64,000 nt of DNA from the NCBI RefSeq assembly GCF_900091315.1, contig NZ_FLSP01000011.1:1-64000 (forward strand). The letters run 5' to 3'. How positions within the stretch are numbered: position 1 is the stretch's first letter; every line of letters starts with the position of its first letter. The stretch is from Streptomyces sp. DI166. GTDB lineage: Bacteria; Actinomycetota; Actinomycetes; Streptomycetales; Streptomycetaceae. Shown in pieces: positions 1 through 8,500 of this stretch. A program made the position numbers and the translations under genes. The notes beneath the pieces are model-generated. The model had not been told where the DNA came from, ran no database searches, and worked only from the letters and a program-made list of their open reading frames with translations.

Positions 1-429
1 ACACGGAGGTGGCCAGCACGGTCCGTACCCCGTCCGCGGTGCGGGCCCGGGACAGGCGCGGCCAGACGGTGGCGAGCGCGCCCAGCCGGTACGGCGCGGT
101 CGGGCGGCCGCTGTCCAACGCGTCCAGCAGCTCGCGGGTGTTGGCGATCTCGAACCCGGACGCGAGCAGCCGTACGGCGACGGCCCCGGCCCGCGGCTGC
201 CATCCGGCGAGCACCCTCAGCTGCCACACGAGGGCGTCCAGGACGGCCCGTTGGGCCTCCTCGGTCCCGGCCTGCGGGTCGAGTCCGCGCCGGTAGGGGG
301 TGCCCGCGAGGGCCCGTACGGCCTCGGCCGGGGTCGGGGACCCGGCCAGGCTCCGCGCCGCGCCGGGTCCCAGGCGGGCAGCGGCCATGGCCCTGGCCCG
401 GGTCACTCCGGCGACCCATCGCGCGCCCA
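1..429 (-). CDS. V/A-type ATPase subunit C-like protein (partial)
   Basis: The reading frame is open to the window edge, so only the N-terminal 143 residues are visible. They contain TRARAMAAARLG near residue 10 and RALAGTPY near residue 39. This resembles the start of V/A-ATPase subunit C (AC39/NtpC), which links the rotor axle to the membrane ring. The ATG at 429 lies inside the last codons of the upstream coiled-coil gene (27-bp overlap), so the two are probably translationally coupled. E-then-C is the usual order in V/A-ATPase operons. The assignment rests on motif resemblance and operon order, and the rest of the operon is outside the window. Confidence 0.5.
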
Positions 430-897
430 TGGCGTCTCCCTGTTCGGACCGGTCTGTGCGCTGTCTGCGAGCGTGTCGAGTTCCCGTGTCACCTGTGCCA
501 CCAGGCGGGCCGCCAGACCGGGGGTGCGGGCGCGTGCCCGGGCGCGCAGCTCCGCCACGGCGGCCTCGGCGCGGACGCCGGCGCGGGCGGCTTCGGCCTC
601 GGCCTCGGCGCCGAGCCGTGCGGCGGTCTCGCGCCTGAGGCGCGGGGCCCGCTCCCGGGCCGTTCGTACAGTCTCCTCGGCCCGCTGGGCGGCGGCGCGG
701 CGGCGCCGGTCGGCCTCCTGTGCGGCCGCGCGGCGGATCCGTTCCGCCTCGGCCGCCGTGTCGTCCAGGGCGGTGAGCGGGGGCTCCAGTTCGGCCGCGA
801 GTGCGGCGGTGCGGTCGGCGGGTACGGCCCCGCCGACGGCCGGGCCGGGGGAACCGGCGGGCCGGAAGCGCGCCAGGAAATGGCGGAACCCAGGCAT
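403..897 (-). CDS. Coiled-coil V/A-ATPase stalk-like subunit
   Basis: The 164-residue product is almost wholly an Ala/Arg/Glu-rich helix (residues 35-135, many AAQ, EAE and RARA heptads). Its C-terminus, PGLAARLVAQVTRELD, is of the kind seen in peripheral-stalk subunits E and G/H of V/A-type ATPases. The ATG at 897 follows AGGAGG at about 7 nt; a longer in-frame extension to 1089 has no ribosome site. It overlaps the next gene by 27 bp and is divergent from the CBS gene at 1088. Low-complexity coiled coils are easily over-assigned, so the ATPase role comes mainly from the downstream subunit C-like gene. Confidence 0.55.
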   Translation of the reverse strand: MPGFRHFLARFRPAGSPGPAVGGAVPADRTAALAAELEPPLTALDDTAAEAERIRRAAAQEADRRRRAAAQRAEETVRTARERAPRLRRETAARLGAEAEAEAARAGVRAEAAVAELRARARARTPGLAARLVAQVTRELDTLADSAQTGPNRETPWARDGSPE

Positions 898-983
898 ACG
901 GACCTCCTGGACCGACCGCGTTGACCGGCGTCGATGTCCTGTGGTCTGACTCCACGCTAGGCGCCGGTCCACCGTCCCCCACA

Positions 984-1019
984 GGGCCGTTGCGTCCCAC
1001 GGAAGGGGCCGGGCGGCCC
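984..1019. promoter_or_regulatory. Proposed OsdR/DevR operator pair (CBS gene)
   Basis: A palindrome with GGGCCG and CGGCCC arms around GG lies at 1006-1019, about 68 bp before the CBS gene. A weaker GGGCCG-TT-GCGTCC copy lies 22 bp upstream at 984-997. It matches the island-wide motif; OsdR binding is inferred. Confidence 0.55.
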
Positions 1020-1087
1020 TGTGCGCGTGGGCGCGTCGGCGCGATCGTGAGGGTGGAACGAAGTCCGCGCATTCCAGGGAGGCTGTC

Positions 1088-1759
1088 ATGAACGACCGTG
1101 GGACTCGGGCAGCGTTGTCGTCGGGGACCGAGGCCCGCCGCGCGGTGCCGAGGCACTCCCCGGTGCCGACCGAGGGGTTCCGCCAGGACGCGATGATCCG
1201 TTACCTCCAGGCCATGGCCTCCCACGAGGCGCAGGAGGCGGCGGCCGACGCCGCCGAGGACGCGGACCGGCAGTCCGCCGCCCCGGGCACGGTCGTGCGG
1301 CCCGCCAAGGACACGGTGCTGCGGGTGCGGGACGTCATGAAGCGGTCCGCGGAGGGGATCTCCCCCGAGACCCCGTTCGAGGACATCGCGCGTGAGCTGG
1401 CCCGCCAGGAGACCGGGGCGGCCCCCGTGGTGGACGAGGAACAGCACGTCGTGGGTGTGGTCGCCGAGTCCGACCTGCTCGCCCGTGCCGCCGCGCTGGC
1501 CGACCCGGACGGCGCGCCCGGCGGGTTCGGGCTGCTGCACGGCCGCCGTCGGCGCATCGAGCGGGAGGGCACCACGGCGGGCGCGCTGATGACGGAGCCG
1601 GCGATCACCGTCCAGCCGTGGACCTCGGTGATCGACGCGGCGCGTACGGCCTCCCGGTCCAGGGTCCGGCAGATCTTCGTGACGGACCACCACAACCGGC
1701 TGCTGGGCGTGGTCAGCCGCAGTGAGCTGCTGGAGGCACTGGTGCGGGACGAGGACTAG
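1088..1759 (+). CDS. CBS-domain pair protein
   Basis: The 223-residue protein has a polar helical N-terminus (1-75) and two CBS domains (about 80-138 and 165-220), including DVMKRSAEGISPETPFEDI and GVVSRSELLEALV. CBS pairs bind adenine nucleotides and usually act as energy sensors. The mycobacterial counterpart in the DosR regulon is Hrp1 (Rv2626c). AGGGAGG sits 7 nt before the ATG. A tandem operator-like motif lies 68-100 bp upstream and a strong hairpin terminator follows. The ligand cannot be read from the sequence. Confidence 0.85.
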   Translation: MNDRGTRAALSSGTEARRAVPRHSPVPTEGFRQDAMIRYLQAMASHEAQEAAADAAEDADRQSAAPGTVVRPAKDTVLRVRDVMKRSAEGISPETPFEDIARELARQETGAAPVVDEEQHVVGVVAESDLLARAAALADPDGAPGGFGLLHGRRRRIEREGTTAGALMTEPAITVQPWTSVIDAARTASRSRVRQIFVTDHHNRLLGVVSRSELLEALVRDED

Positions 1760-1766
1760 CAAGTCC

Positions 1767-1804
1767 GTGCGGAGGGCGGCCCGATCGCGGGCCGCCCTCC
1801 GCAC
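1767..1804 (+). terminator. 17-bp stem-loop terminator
   Basis: A perfect inverted repeat, GTGCGGAGGGCGGCCCG and its complement, with an ATCG loop starts 7 bp after the CBS gene stop. There is no U-tract, as is common in Streptomyces. It also separates that gene from the convergent hsp20 gene. Confidence 0.8.
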
Positions 1805-1892
1805 GTGTACGGATGTGTGCGTGCGTACAGACGTGTGCGCGACCGGGTCGGTCCGGCCGCGCACACGGGTGCGGCGTGGCGCACGACGGCGC

Positions 1893-2315
1893 TCAGGCGT
1901 GCCGCACCGGGATGGTCCGGCTGCCGGCCTTCTCCTCCGGCACCGGAACCGTGATCGTCAGGACACCGTCCTTGTAGTCCGCGGTGGCCTCGTCGCCCTT
2001 GGCGCCGGCGGGCAGCCGGACGGACCGGGCGAAGGTGCCGTAGCGGAACTCGGTGCGGTGCTTGTCCTTGGTCTCCTCGGTGCGCTCGGCGCGCAGCGTG
2101 AGCACGCCTTCCGTGACGGTGATCTCGACGTCCTTCGCCGGGTCGATGCCGGGAAGCTCGGCCCGCAGCACGTACGTGCCGTCCGTCAGGCGCTCCTCGA
2201 TGCGGATGCCGTGCGCCCCGGCGACGGGGTGGGTCAGCGGGAATCCGCCCTCGACCCAGCCGAACAGGTCGGGGAACGCAGGCCAGCCGGGCAACCGCTC
2301 GATCATGCCGCTCAT
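1893..2315 (-). CDS. Hsp20 / alpha-crystallin small heat-shock protein
   Basis: This 140-residue protein has the alpha-crystallin domain at about 37-125, with ELPGIDPAKDVEITV, the GVLTLRAER strand and the closing DGVLTITVP motif. Small heat-shock proteins are ATP-independent holdases that form oligomers on unfolding proteins. HspX/Acr (Rv2031c) is the hallmark DosR-regulon product in Mycobacterium. AGGAGGGT precedes the ATG. The best operator palindrome in the window lies about 80 bp upstream, which supports control by the OsdR-like regulator. Confidence 0.93.
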   Translation of the reverse strand: MSGMIERLPGWPAFPDLFGWVEGGFPLTHPVAGAHGIRIEERLTDGTYVLRAELPGIDPAKDVEITVTEGVLTLRAERTEETKDKHRTEFRYGTFARSVRLPAGAKGDEATADYKDGVLTITVPVPEEKAGSRTIPVRHA

Positions 2316-2373
2316 GTCACCCTCCTTTCGCTCTTCCCAACTCCAGCGTCCCGTCCGGGTACCTGACGGCGCC

Positions 2374-2409
2374 TGGGCCGAACGGGCAAGCGCGGGACCG
2401 GACGGTCCC
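2374..2409. promoter_or_regulatory. Proposed OsdR/DevR operator pair (hsp20)
   Basis: GGGACCGGACGGTCCC at 2394-2409 is a perfect palindrome with 7-bp arms around GA. A second copy, TGGGCCGAACGGGCA, begins at 2374, 20 bp away centre to centre. They lie 60-95 bp upstream of the hsp20 start. Confidence 0.65.
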
Positions 2410-2431
2410 TGTCACTCGCCGGTCCGGTCGC

Positions 2432-2504
2432 CCTTTGGTCCTGCGGCTCCCCGCTCAGCCTTTGGTCCTGCGGCTCCCCGCTCAGCCTTTGGTCCTGCGG
2501 CTCC
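2432..2504. repeat. 27-bp tandem repeat spanning a stop codon
   Basis: There are 2.7 identical copies of a 27-bp unit (2432-2458, 2459-2485, 2486-2504). The copy nearest the gene contains the last codons (SRRTKG) and, at the unit boundary, the TGA of the Rv1733c-like gene. Because 27 is a multiple of three, each copy repeats the peptide end and the stop in frame. Confidence 0.95.
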
Positions 2505-3078
2505 ACTGCGGACCCACCGCGGACCACTCGCGTTCCCAGTCCCGAAGCCGCCGCCGGTCCAGCCGTATCCGCACCAGCCGGGCGCCGCCCACGGCCGTGC
2601 CCGCGGCGAGCAGCCCGGCCGAGGCGCCCAGCAGCGCCGACTCGAACCGGGCCTGGGAGGGGGTGGGCGGCGCGGCGACCATCTCGCCCTTCCCGTTCGT
2701 CCAGACGGTGGCGGAGGAACCGGCGCGGCGGCCCGGCTGGGCCTTCGCCAGCCCCGTGCGGGTGTCGCCGTCGGACTCGGTCCAGCGGACCTTCGCCCAC
2801 ACCGAGCCGTCGGTGAGCCCTTCGGTGCCGGGCCGCTCGGGCGCGTCCTCGACGAGCACGGCGGCGACCGGTTCGGCCCGCGCGCGCCGTTCGGCGAGGC
2901 CGTCGGCCACGGCGTCCGCGGTCATCCGGGCGGCGCACAGGGCGCCGACGAGGGCGAGGACCCAGCCGATGACGATGATCCATGCCTCAAGGCGGTCGAC
3001 GGGGCGGCGCAGGGGGTTGCGCCGCCAGCGCCACCACCACACCTTCCGCGGGCGGCGGGTTCTCCGCGTGGTCGACAT
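2482..3078 (-). CDS. Rv1733c-like two-helix membrane protein
   Basis: The 198-residue protein has a basic N-terminus with WRRNPLRRPVDRLEAW, a transmembrane helix at about 31-50, a roughly 80-residue extracytoplasmic segment, and a second helix around 140-160. A basic tail ending WSRRTKG follows. The NPLRR motif and layout match Rv1733c, a DosR-regulon membrane protein of unknown biochemistry. AAGGGGGTG precedes the ATG at 3078. It is last in a cNMP-binding / CBS-BON / Rv1733c operon. A paralogue lies at 18819. Its 3' end has been tandemly duplicated. Confidence 0.82.
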   Translation of the reverse strand: MSTTRRTRRPRKVWWWRWRRNPLRRPVDRLEAWIIVIGWVLALVGALCAARMTADAVADGLAERRARAEPVAAVLVEDAPERPGTEGLTDGSVWAKVRWTESDGDTRTGLAKAQPGRRAGSSATVWTNGKGEMVAAPPTPSQARFESALLGASAGLLAAGTAVGGARLVRIRLDRRRLRDWEREWSAVGPQWSRRTKG

Positions 3079-3104
3079 GGTCGACACCCCCTTGCCGGAC
3101 GGAC

Positions 3105-3803
3105 TCACGGAGCCTGTCGGTCCCGCGCGGTCCGGTCGTCGGCGAGGTCGGGTTCCTGGGCCGGGCGATGGCGCGGGCCCAGCAGCCGGCAGTCCACCGC
3201 GACGACTCCCTCGACGGCGCGCGCCATCCGCACCGCGACGGGTACGAGTTCGGTGTTGCGCACCCGGCCGCTCAGCCGCACGACGCCCGACTCGACGTCC
3301 ACCCGCACCTCCTCCGGTGTCTCGGGGAAGAGAAGCGCCACCACGTCGGTGCGCACCTCGCGGGCGATGGACGCGTCGTCCCGCAGGAACACCTTCAGCA
3401 GGTCGGAGCGGCTCACGATGCCCTGGAGCACCCCGTCCTCGTCGACCACGGGGAGCCGGTGCACGCCGTAGCGGGCCATGGTCCGGGCGGTCCGGGCCAG
3501 GGAGTCGCAGGGGTCCGCGGTGACGGCGGGTGCCGTCATCAGCTCACCGGCCGTGCGGGCCTCGGCCTTGGCCAGGCCGGCGGGGCGGGACCGGAGCGGG
3601 TCGCCGCCGTGGAACTCCTCCTTCAGCAGCAGGTCCCGCTCGGAGACGACGCCCAGGACCCGCTGCCGGTCGTCGACCACGGGCACGCCGCTGACGCGCC
3701 ACCGGCGCATGGCTTTCACGATGTCCTTGAACGCGGCCCCGCGTCGCACGGCCACGACCTTGCGGGTCATCACGTCGCTGACGATGCTCGGGCTGCCGTC
3801 CAT
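3105..3803 (-). CDS. CBS-CBS-BON domain protein
   Basis: The protein has 232 residues. Two CBS domains (about 8-65 and 85-145) carry DVMTRKVVAVRRGAAFKDI and LMTAPAVTADPCDSL. A BON domain (about 150-215) shows VRVDVESGVVRLSGRV. CBS-BON proteins are typical of streptomycete stress islands, where CBS binds adenylates and BON is thought to contact membranes or ligands. The ATG at 3803 follows GGAGGCCACC; the upstream extension is a shadow of the neighbouring gene. It is 14 bp downstream of the cNMP-binding gene, so they are co-transcribed. Confidence 0.88.
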   Translation of the reverse strand: MDGSPSIVSDVMTRKVVAVRRGAAFKDIVKAMRRWRVSGVPVVDDRQRVLGVVSERDLLLKEEFHGGDPLRSRPAGLAKAEARTAGELMTAPAVTADPCDSLARTARTMARYGVHRLPVVDEDGVLQGIVSRSDLLKVFLRDDASIAREVRTDVVALLFPETPEEVRVDVESGVVRLSGRVRNTELVPVAVRMARAVEGVVAVDCRLLGPRHRPAQEPDLADDRTARDRQAP

Positions 3804-3817
3804 GGTGGCCTCCGGAC

Positions 3818-4282
3818 TCAGCCCCGGCTTCCGCTGCCGTAGGGCGCGTAGAGGTCGAGGAGGCGGGTGCGGGCGGCCTGCAGCCGCCGGGTGGCGACCG
3901 ATCCGGCCCACAGCGCCATCGCGTGTCCCATCGCCGGGTCCTCGGCGCACATCCGGCGCACCTCCTCGGCGTCGAACTCCAGGGCGCGCACCGGCCCGGC
4001 GGTCTGCGCGCCGAACCGCCGGCGGTACGGCGGGAACAGCCAGGACCAGCCGAGCAGGTCGCCGGCGCCGAGGGTGTCCGCCTCGACGGGCCGGTGGCCC
4101 GGTACGCGCATGTCGAGGCTCACGATGCCGGACTGGAGGATCCAGAAGCGGTCGGCGCGGCCGCCCTCGTGGAAGAGCCGGATGTCCGCGGGGAAGCGCA
4201 CCTCGCGGGCCACGTCCAGGAGCCGGCCCCGGTACTCCGCGGCAAGTGTCTTGGTCGGCCGGGGTGTCGTCGCGGTAGTCAT
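3818..4282 (-). CDS. Cyclic nucleotide-binding domain protein without HTH
   Basis: This 154-residue protein is a single Crp-type cNMP-binding fold (about 20-130), with RLFHEGGRADRFWILQSGIVSLD and the GAGDLLGWSWLF loop. It has no C-terminal DNA-binding winged helix, so it is a stand-alone sensor or adaptor, unlike Crp. Similar short proteins occur in the S. coelicolor dormancy cluster. The ATG at 4282 has AGGAGG at 8 nt. It heads a three-gene operon and has one operator-like palindrome about 95 bp upstream. The ligand is unknown: the usual cAMP-contacting signature is not clear. Confidence 0.82.
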   Translation of the reverse strand: MTTATTPRPTKTLAAEYRGRLLDVAREVRFPADIRLFHEGGRADRFWILQSGIVSLDMRVPGHRPVEADTLGAGDLLGWSWLFPPYRRRFGAQTAGPVRALEFDAEEVRRMCAEDPAMGHAMALWAGSVATRRLQAARTRLLDLYAPYGSGSRG

Positions 4283-4370
4283 GGTGGGCCTCCTGGTGCT
4301 CCGCCGGGCCGACGGTGAGCCGGACATGCGTCTGCTGTCTTCAGGCTCGGTCATCGGCGCGGTGACGACA

Positions 4371-4386
4371 TGAGCCGAGCGGCCCT
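4371..4386. promoter_or_regulatory. Proposed OsdR/DevR operator (cNMP-binding operon)
   Basis: TGAGCCGAGCGGCCCT matches NGGRCCG-NN-CGGYCCN with one arm mismatch, about 95 bp before the cNMP-binding gene. A half-site GGTCCC follows at 4394-4399. Confidence 0.45.
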
Positions 4387-4504
4387 AGTCGGGGGTCCCA
4401 AAGGGCACGCGTGGTTGTGCCGGCGCCCCGTCCCTGGGACCTTCGGCCTCTGCCGTGTCTCCCGCCGTTGCGGAAGAGTCGGGTGAGGACCCACAGGAGG
4501 ATGC

Positions 4505-5455
4505 ATGTCCACTGTCTCCGCTCCACGCCGCAACAGCCCGACGTCACGGGGCGATGCCGCCGCGTCCGTCTCGGGCCTGACGAAGACCTTCGGCCGGACC
4601 CGTGCCCTGGACGGGCTGGATCTGATCGTCGCCGAGGGCGAGGTGCACGGCTTCCTCGGTCCCAACGGGGCGGGGAAGACCACGACGATCCGGGTGCTGC
4701 TGGGCCTGCTGCGCGCGGACTTCGGTGAGGTACGGCTGCTGGGCGGCGACCCGTGGCGGGACGCCGTGGCGCTGCACCGCCGGCTGGCCTACGTACCGGG
4801 CGACGTGAGTCTGTGGCCCAAGCTGACGGGCGGCGAGATCATCGACGTCTACGCGCGGCTGCGCGGCGACCTCGACCCGGTGCGGCGCGACGCGTTGCTG
4901 GAACGGTTCGAGCTGGACCCGACGAAGAAGGCGCGCACCTACTCCAAGGGCAACCGGCAGAAGGTCGGCCTGGTCGCGGCGCTGACCTCGCGTGCGGAGC
5001 TGCTGCTCCTGGACGAACCGACCTCGGGGCTCGACCCGTTGATGGAGAGCGTCTTCCAGGAGTGCATCCGCGAGGTGAAGGCGGAGGGCCGCACCGTGCT
5101 GCTGTCCAGCCACATCCTGGCGGAGGTGGAGGCGCTGTGCGACCGGGTGAGCATCATCCGCGCGGGCCGCACCGTGGAGAGCGGCACGCTGACCGAACTG
5201 CGCCATCTGACGCGCACGTCGATCGATGTCGAGACGGTGCGTGCGCCCGAAGGGCTCGCCGCCCTGCCGGGCGTGCACGATCTGCGGGTGGACGACCACC
5301 GGGCCCGCTTCGACGTCGACTCCGACCGGCTCGACCACGTCGTACGGCTGCTGGCCGACTTCGGTATCCGTTCGCTGACCAGCCGCCCGCCGACGCTGGA
5401 GGAGTTGTTCCTGCGGCACTACGGCGACGAGACGGCCGCCCTGGAGGGGTCATGA
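4505..5455 (+). CDS. ABC transporter ATPase
   Basis: The 316-residue ABC ATPase has Walker [11 protein letters not shown] (51-60), signature [11 protein letters not shown], Walker [13 protein letters not shown] and H-loop SSHIL. A C-terminal extension after residue 220 is typical of ABC-2 (DrrA-like) exporters. It would drive export through the permease encoded by the next gene, which overlaps it by 4 bp (ATGA). CAGGAGG precedes the ATG at 5-8 nt. The substrate is unknown. Position in the dormancy island suggests but does not prove co-regulation, because only imperfect palindromes lie upstream. Confidence 0.92.
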   Translation: MSTVSAPRRNSPTSRGDAAASVSGLTKTFGRTRALDGLDLIVAEGEVHGFLGPNGAGKTTTIRVLLGLLRADFGEVRLLGGDPWRDAVALHRRLAYVPGDVSLWPKLTGGEIIDVYARLRGDLDPVRRDALLERFELDPTKKARTYSKGNRQKVGLVAALTSRAELLLLDEPTSGLDPLMESVFQECIREVKAEGRTVLLSSHILAEVEALCDRVSIIRAGRTVESGTLTELRHLTRTSIDVETVRAPEGLAALPGVHDLRVDDHRARFDVDSDRLDHVVRLLADFGIRSLTSRPPTLEELFLRHYGDETAALEGS

Positions 5456-7035
5456 CCGAGTTGACCGGCACGGTCACGCTGACCCGGCTGGTCCTGCGCC
5501 GCGACCGCGTGCGGATCCTGCTGTGGCTGCTCGCCGTGCCCGTGCTGGTGTTGGTCACGGCGGCCAGCATCAAGGGCCTGTACCCCACCCAGCACGACCT
5601 GGACGTGGCGGCCGAGGCGAGCAGGGGCAACGCGGCCGCGATCGCCTTCAACGGGCCGCCGCTGGCGCTGGACACGATGGGCGGCGAGGTCGCCTTCCAG
5701 GTCGGCACTCTGGGTCTGGTGGTGGTCGCCCTGATGAGCGTCTTCATGACCGGGCGCAACACGCGCGGCGAGGAGGAGGCCGGCCGCGGCGACGCACTGC
5801 GCGCCCTGCCGGTCGGGCGGCACGCCAACGCCACGGCCACGCTCCTGGTCGTCACCGGCATGAACGTGGCCGTCGGCGCCGCCGTCGCCCTCGGTCTGAT
5901 CGCCATGGACCTGCCCGCGCGGGGCTCGCTGGTCTTCGGTACGGCCTTCTGTCTGCTCGGCCTTCTCTTCGCCGGGTTCACCCTGGTCGCGGCCCAGATC
6001 TCGGAGAACACCCGGGTCGTGCACGGCGGCACCGGCGCCGTGCTGGGCGCGGCCTTCGTGCTGCGCGCCGTCGGTGACATCGGGGACGGCACGCTGTCGT
6101 GGTTCTCCCCGATCGGGCTCGTGCAGAAGTCCCGGCCGTTCGCGGGCGAACGCTGGTGGCCGCTGCTCCTCGCCGCCGTCGGCGCGGCCGCCGCCGTGGC
6201 CGTGGCCCACGCCCTCAGCGACCGGCGGGACGTCGGCGCGGGCCTGGTCGCGCCCCGTCCCGGCCCGCCGCGCGCGGCCCCCGGTCTGGGCAGGCCCCTG
6301 GGGCTCGCGGTGCGGTTGCAGCGCGGCAGTCTGATCGGCTGGGGCAGCGCGGTGTTCCTCACCGGGCTCGCCTACGGCTGGGTCGCCGCCGACGTGGAGG
6401 ACTTCATCGGCGACAACGACACCATGGCGGACATCCTGGCCCGCTACGGCGCCACCGACCTCACCGACTCCTACCTCGCCCAGTCGCTGCTCCTGGTCGC
6501 CCTCATCGGCACCGGCTTCGCCGTCCAGTCCGCGCTGCGCCCGCTGGGTGAGGAGGGTGCGCTGCGCGCGGAGCCGCTGCTGGCCACGCCCGTGTCCCGG
6601 GCGCGCTGGATGGCGAGCCATCTGGCGGTGGCGCTCGCGGGCAGCGTCGTCGTGCTCGCCCTCGCCGGTCTGGGCGCCGGGATCGCCTACGGGTCCACCG
6701 GCGGCGGCTGGTCGCAGATCCCCCGGCTGACGGGCGCGGCGCTCGCCTACGCGCCGGCGCTGTGGCTGCTGGCGGGGCTGGCGACGGCGCTGTTCGGGCT
6801 GGTGCCGCGGGCCACGGCCGCCGCGTGGGCGGTGCTCGCCGCGTGTGCCGTCATCGGACTGCTCGGCGAGGTGCTGGGCCTGCCCTCCTGGGTGCGCGAC
6901 CTGTCCCCCTTCGAGCACGTCCCGCACCTCCCGGCGGGTGATCCGACGGTGGCCGCTCCCCTGCTGCTCGCCCTGCTCGCGGCCCTGCTGACGGCGGCCG
7001 GTGTGGCCGGATTCCGGCGGCGGGACGTCGGCTGA
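5452..7035 (+). CDS. ABC-2 type exporter permease
   Basis: The 527-residue, highly hydrophobic protein has about 12 predicted membrane helices in two homologous halves, the second beginning near [16 protein letters not shown] at about residue 290. This tandem ABC-2 permease layout is common in Streptomyces drug and polyketide exporters. The ATG at 5452 overlaps the TGA of the ATPase gene (ATGA), the classic coupled arrangement. It should form a complex with that ATPase. No substrate can be inferred from the sequence. Confidence 0.9.
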   Translation: MTELTGTVTLTRLVLRRDRVRILLWLLAVPVLVLVTAASIKGLYPTQHDLDVAAEASRGNAAAIAFNGPPLALDTMGGEVAFQVGTLGLVVVALMSVFMTGRNTRGEEEAGRGDALRALPVGRHANATATLLVVTGMNVAVGAAVALGLIAMDLPARGSLVFGTAFCLLGLLFAGFTLVAAQISENTRVVHGGTGAVLGAAFVLRAVGDIGDGTLSWFSPIGLVQKSRPFAGERWWPLLLAAVGAAAAVAVAHALSDRRDVGAGLVAPRPGPPRAAPGLGRPLGLAVRLQRGSLIGWGSAVFLTGLAYGWVAADVEDFIGDNDTMADILARYGATDLTDSYLAQSLLLVALIGTGFAVQSALRPLGEEGALRAEPLLATPVSRARWMASHLAVALAGSVVVLALAGLGAGIAYGSTGGGWSQIPRLTGAALAYAPALWLLAGLATALFGLVPRATAAAWAVLAACAVIGLLGEVLGLPSWVRDLSPFEHVPHLPAGDPTVAAPLLLALLAALLTAAGVAGFRRRDVG

Positions 7036-7112
7036 CCGCCGGGCGGTCCACGGGCGGCGCGCGCGCTGTTCGGCGAATCTGAGCACAAGGCTCCGCCTAC
7101 CGAAGGGATCAG

Positions 7113-8366
7113 ATGATGGTCCAGTCCCCGTCCCCCGTGTCCCCAGGATCGGCCGCGGGCACCGCGCCGGTGTCCTCGCGTGCCTGGCTGATGCTGGTCC
7201 TGGCCACCGTGGGGTTCGCCGTGAACTTCTGGGCGTGGGCCCTGCTCAGCCCGCTCGGCCCGCGCTTCCACGACGACCTGGACCTGACCTCGTTCGAGCA
7301 GTCGCTGCTGGTGGCGGTGCCGGTGGTGGTGGGGTCGCTGGGCCGGATCCCGGTGGGCGCGCTGACCGACCGCTACGGCGGACGGGTGATGTTCCCGCTG
7401 GTCTCCGCCGTCACCGTGATCCCGGTCCTGTACCTGGGGCTCGCCGGGCACGACTCGCTGGCCGCGCTGCTGGTCGGCGGGTTCTTCCTCGGCATCGGCG
7501 GAACGGCGTTCGCGATCGGGGTGCCGTTCGTCAGCGCCTGGTTCCCGCCCGAGCGGCGGGGCATGGCCATCGGCGTCTTCGGCATGGGCATGGGCGGCAC
7601 CGCGATCAGCGCGCTGACCACGGTGAAGCTGGCGGACGCCTACGGCATCGTCAACCCGTTCCTGGACTGCGCCGTCGTCCTGGTGGTCTACGCGGTCGTG
7701 GCCGCCCTGGTCCTGCGGGACGCGCCCGGCCGCACGGCACCGTCCGAACCGCTGGCGCGGCGCCTGCTGGACACCCTGCGGCTGCCGCTGACCTGGCAGG
7801 CGTCCGCGCTGTACGCGGTGGCGTTCGGCGGTTACGTCGCCTTCTCCGTGTACCTGCCGACGTACTTGAAGACCGCCTACGACCTCACCCAGGCGGACGC
7901 GGCCAACCGGATGGCGGGCTTCGTGCTGCTGGCGGTGGCGATGCGTCCGGTCGGCGGCTGGCTGTCGGACCGGATCGGGCCGGTGCGGGTGCTCTCCGGG
8001 AGCCTGGGCGTGGTCGTCGTGGGCGCGCTGGTGCAGTCCGCCACCCCGTCCCTGGCTCCCCTGGGCACGATCGCCTTCCTGGCGATGGCCGGGGCCCTGG
8101 GCGCGGGCAGCGGCGCGACCTTCGCCTTCGTGGCCCTGCTCGCCCCGCCCGGCCAGACCGGCTCGGTGACCGGCGTGGTCGGCGCGGCAGGCGGCCTCGG
8201 CGGCTTCGTACCCCCGCTGGTGATGGGCACCCTCTACGGCGCCTACGACAGCTACGCCCTGGGCCTGATCCTTCTCGCGGTAGTGGCGCTGGCCGCGCTG
8301 ATCTTCACGGAGACCGGGGTGCGCCGCGCGGTACGGCGCAAGACCGCGTCCGCCGAGGCGGGCTGA
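7113..8366 (+). CDS. NarK-type nitrate/nitrite MFS transporter
   Basis: The 417-residue MFS protein has 12 predicted helices, the inter-helix GALTDRYGGR motif (MFS motif A) and a glycine-rich GVVGAAGGLGGFVPP segment near 350, the nitrate-signature region of the NarK family. NarK2 (Rv1737c) belongs to the DosR regulon and moves nitrate and nitrite during hypoxic respiration. No nitrate reductase is present in this window. Two adjacent ATGs (7113, 7116) follow AAGGGA. No strong operator motif is visible in the short upstream gap, so its co-regulation is less certain than its neighbours'. Confidence 0.85.
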   Translation: MMVQSPSPVSPGSAAGTAPVSSRAWLMLVLATVGFAVNFWAWALLSPLGPRFHDDLDLTSFEQSLLVAVPVVVGSLGRIPVGALTDRYGGRVMFPLVSAVTVIPVLYLGLAGHDSLAALLVGGFFLGIGGTAFAIGVPFVSAWFPPERRGMAIGVFGMGMGGTAISALTTVKLADAYGIVNPFLDCAVVLVVYAVVAALVLRDAPGRTAPSEPLARRLLDTLRLPLTWQASALYAVAFGGYVAFSVYLPTYLKTAYDLTQADAANRMAGFVLLAVAMRPVGGWLSDRIGPVRVLSGSLGVVVVGALVQSATPSLAPLGTIAFLAMAGALGAGSGATFAFVALLAPPGQTGSVTGVVGAAGGLGGFVPPLVMGTLYGAYDSYALGLILLAVVALAALIFTETGVRRAVRRKTASAEAG

Positions 8367-8377
8367 CCCGCGGCACA

Positions 8378-8413
8378 TGGGCCGTTCGGCCCCGCGGTGC
8401 GGCCGTGCCGACC
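8378..8413. promoter_or_regulatory. Proposed OsdR/DevR operator pair (usp)
   Basis: TGGGCCGTTCGGCCCC (8378-8393) is a perfect motif. A degenerate CGGCCG-TG-CCGACC copy is 21 bp downstream (8400-8413). They lie about 90-120 bp before the universal stress gene. Confidence 0.6.
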
Positions 8414-8500
8414 CATGTGCGCGGCGGTGTCCGCGGCCGATCCTGGTGACGCGGGGGCCCGCGCACGGACGCGTGGGCGCCGCTCCGGGAGGTGCCCGTC

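Noticed and set aside
4426..4441. The GTCCCTGGGAC palindrome upstream of the ABC gene as another OsdR site.
   Set aside because: The symmetry is inverted relative to the island motif (CCC then GGG), so I did not count it.
4753..8449. Very long open frames on both strands over the ABC exporter and NarK genes (for example 5419-7086 and 6747-8378 on the minus strand).
   Set aside because: They are Gly/Arg/His/Gln-rich shadows of the real genes, caused by high GC. The real frames have recognisable domains and ribosome sites.
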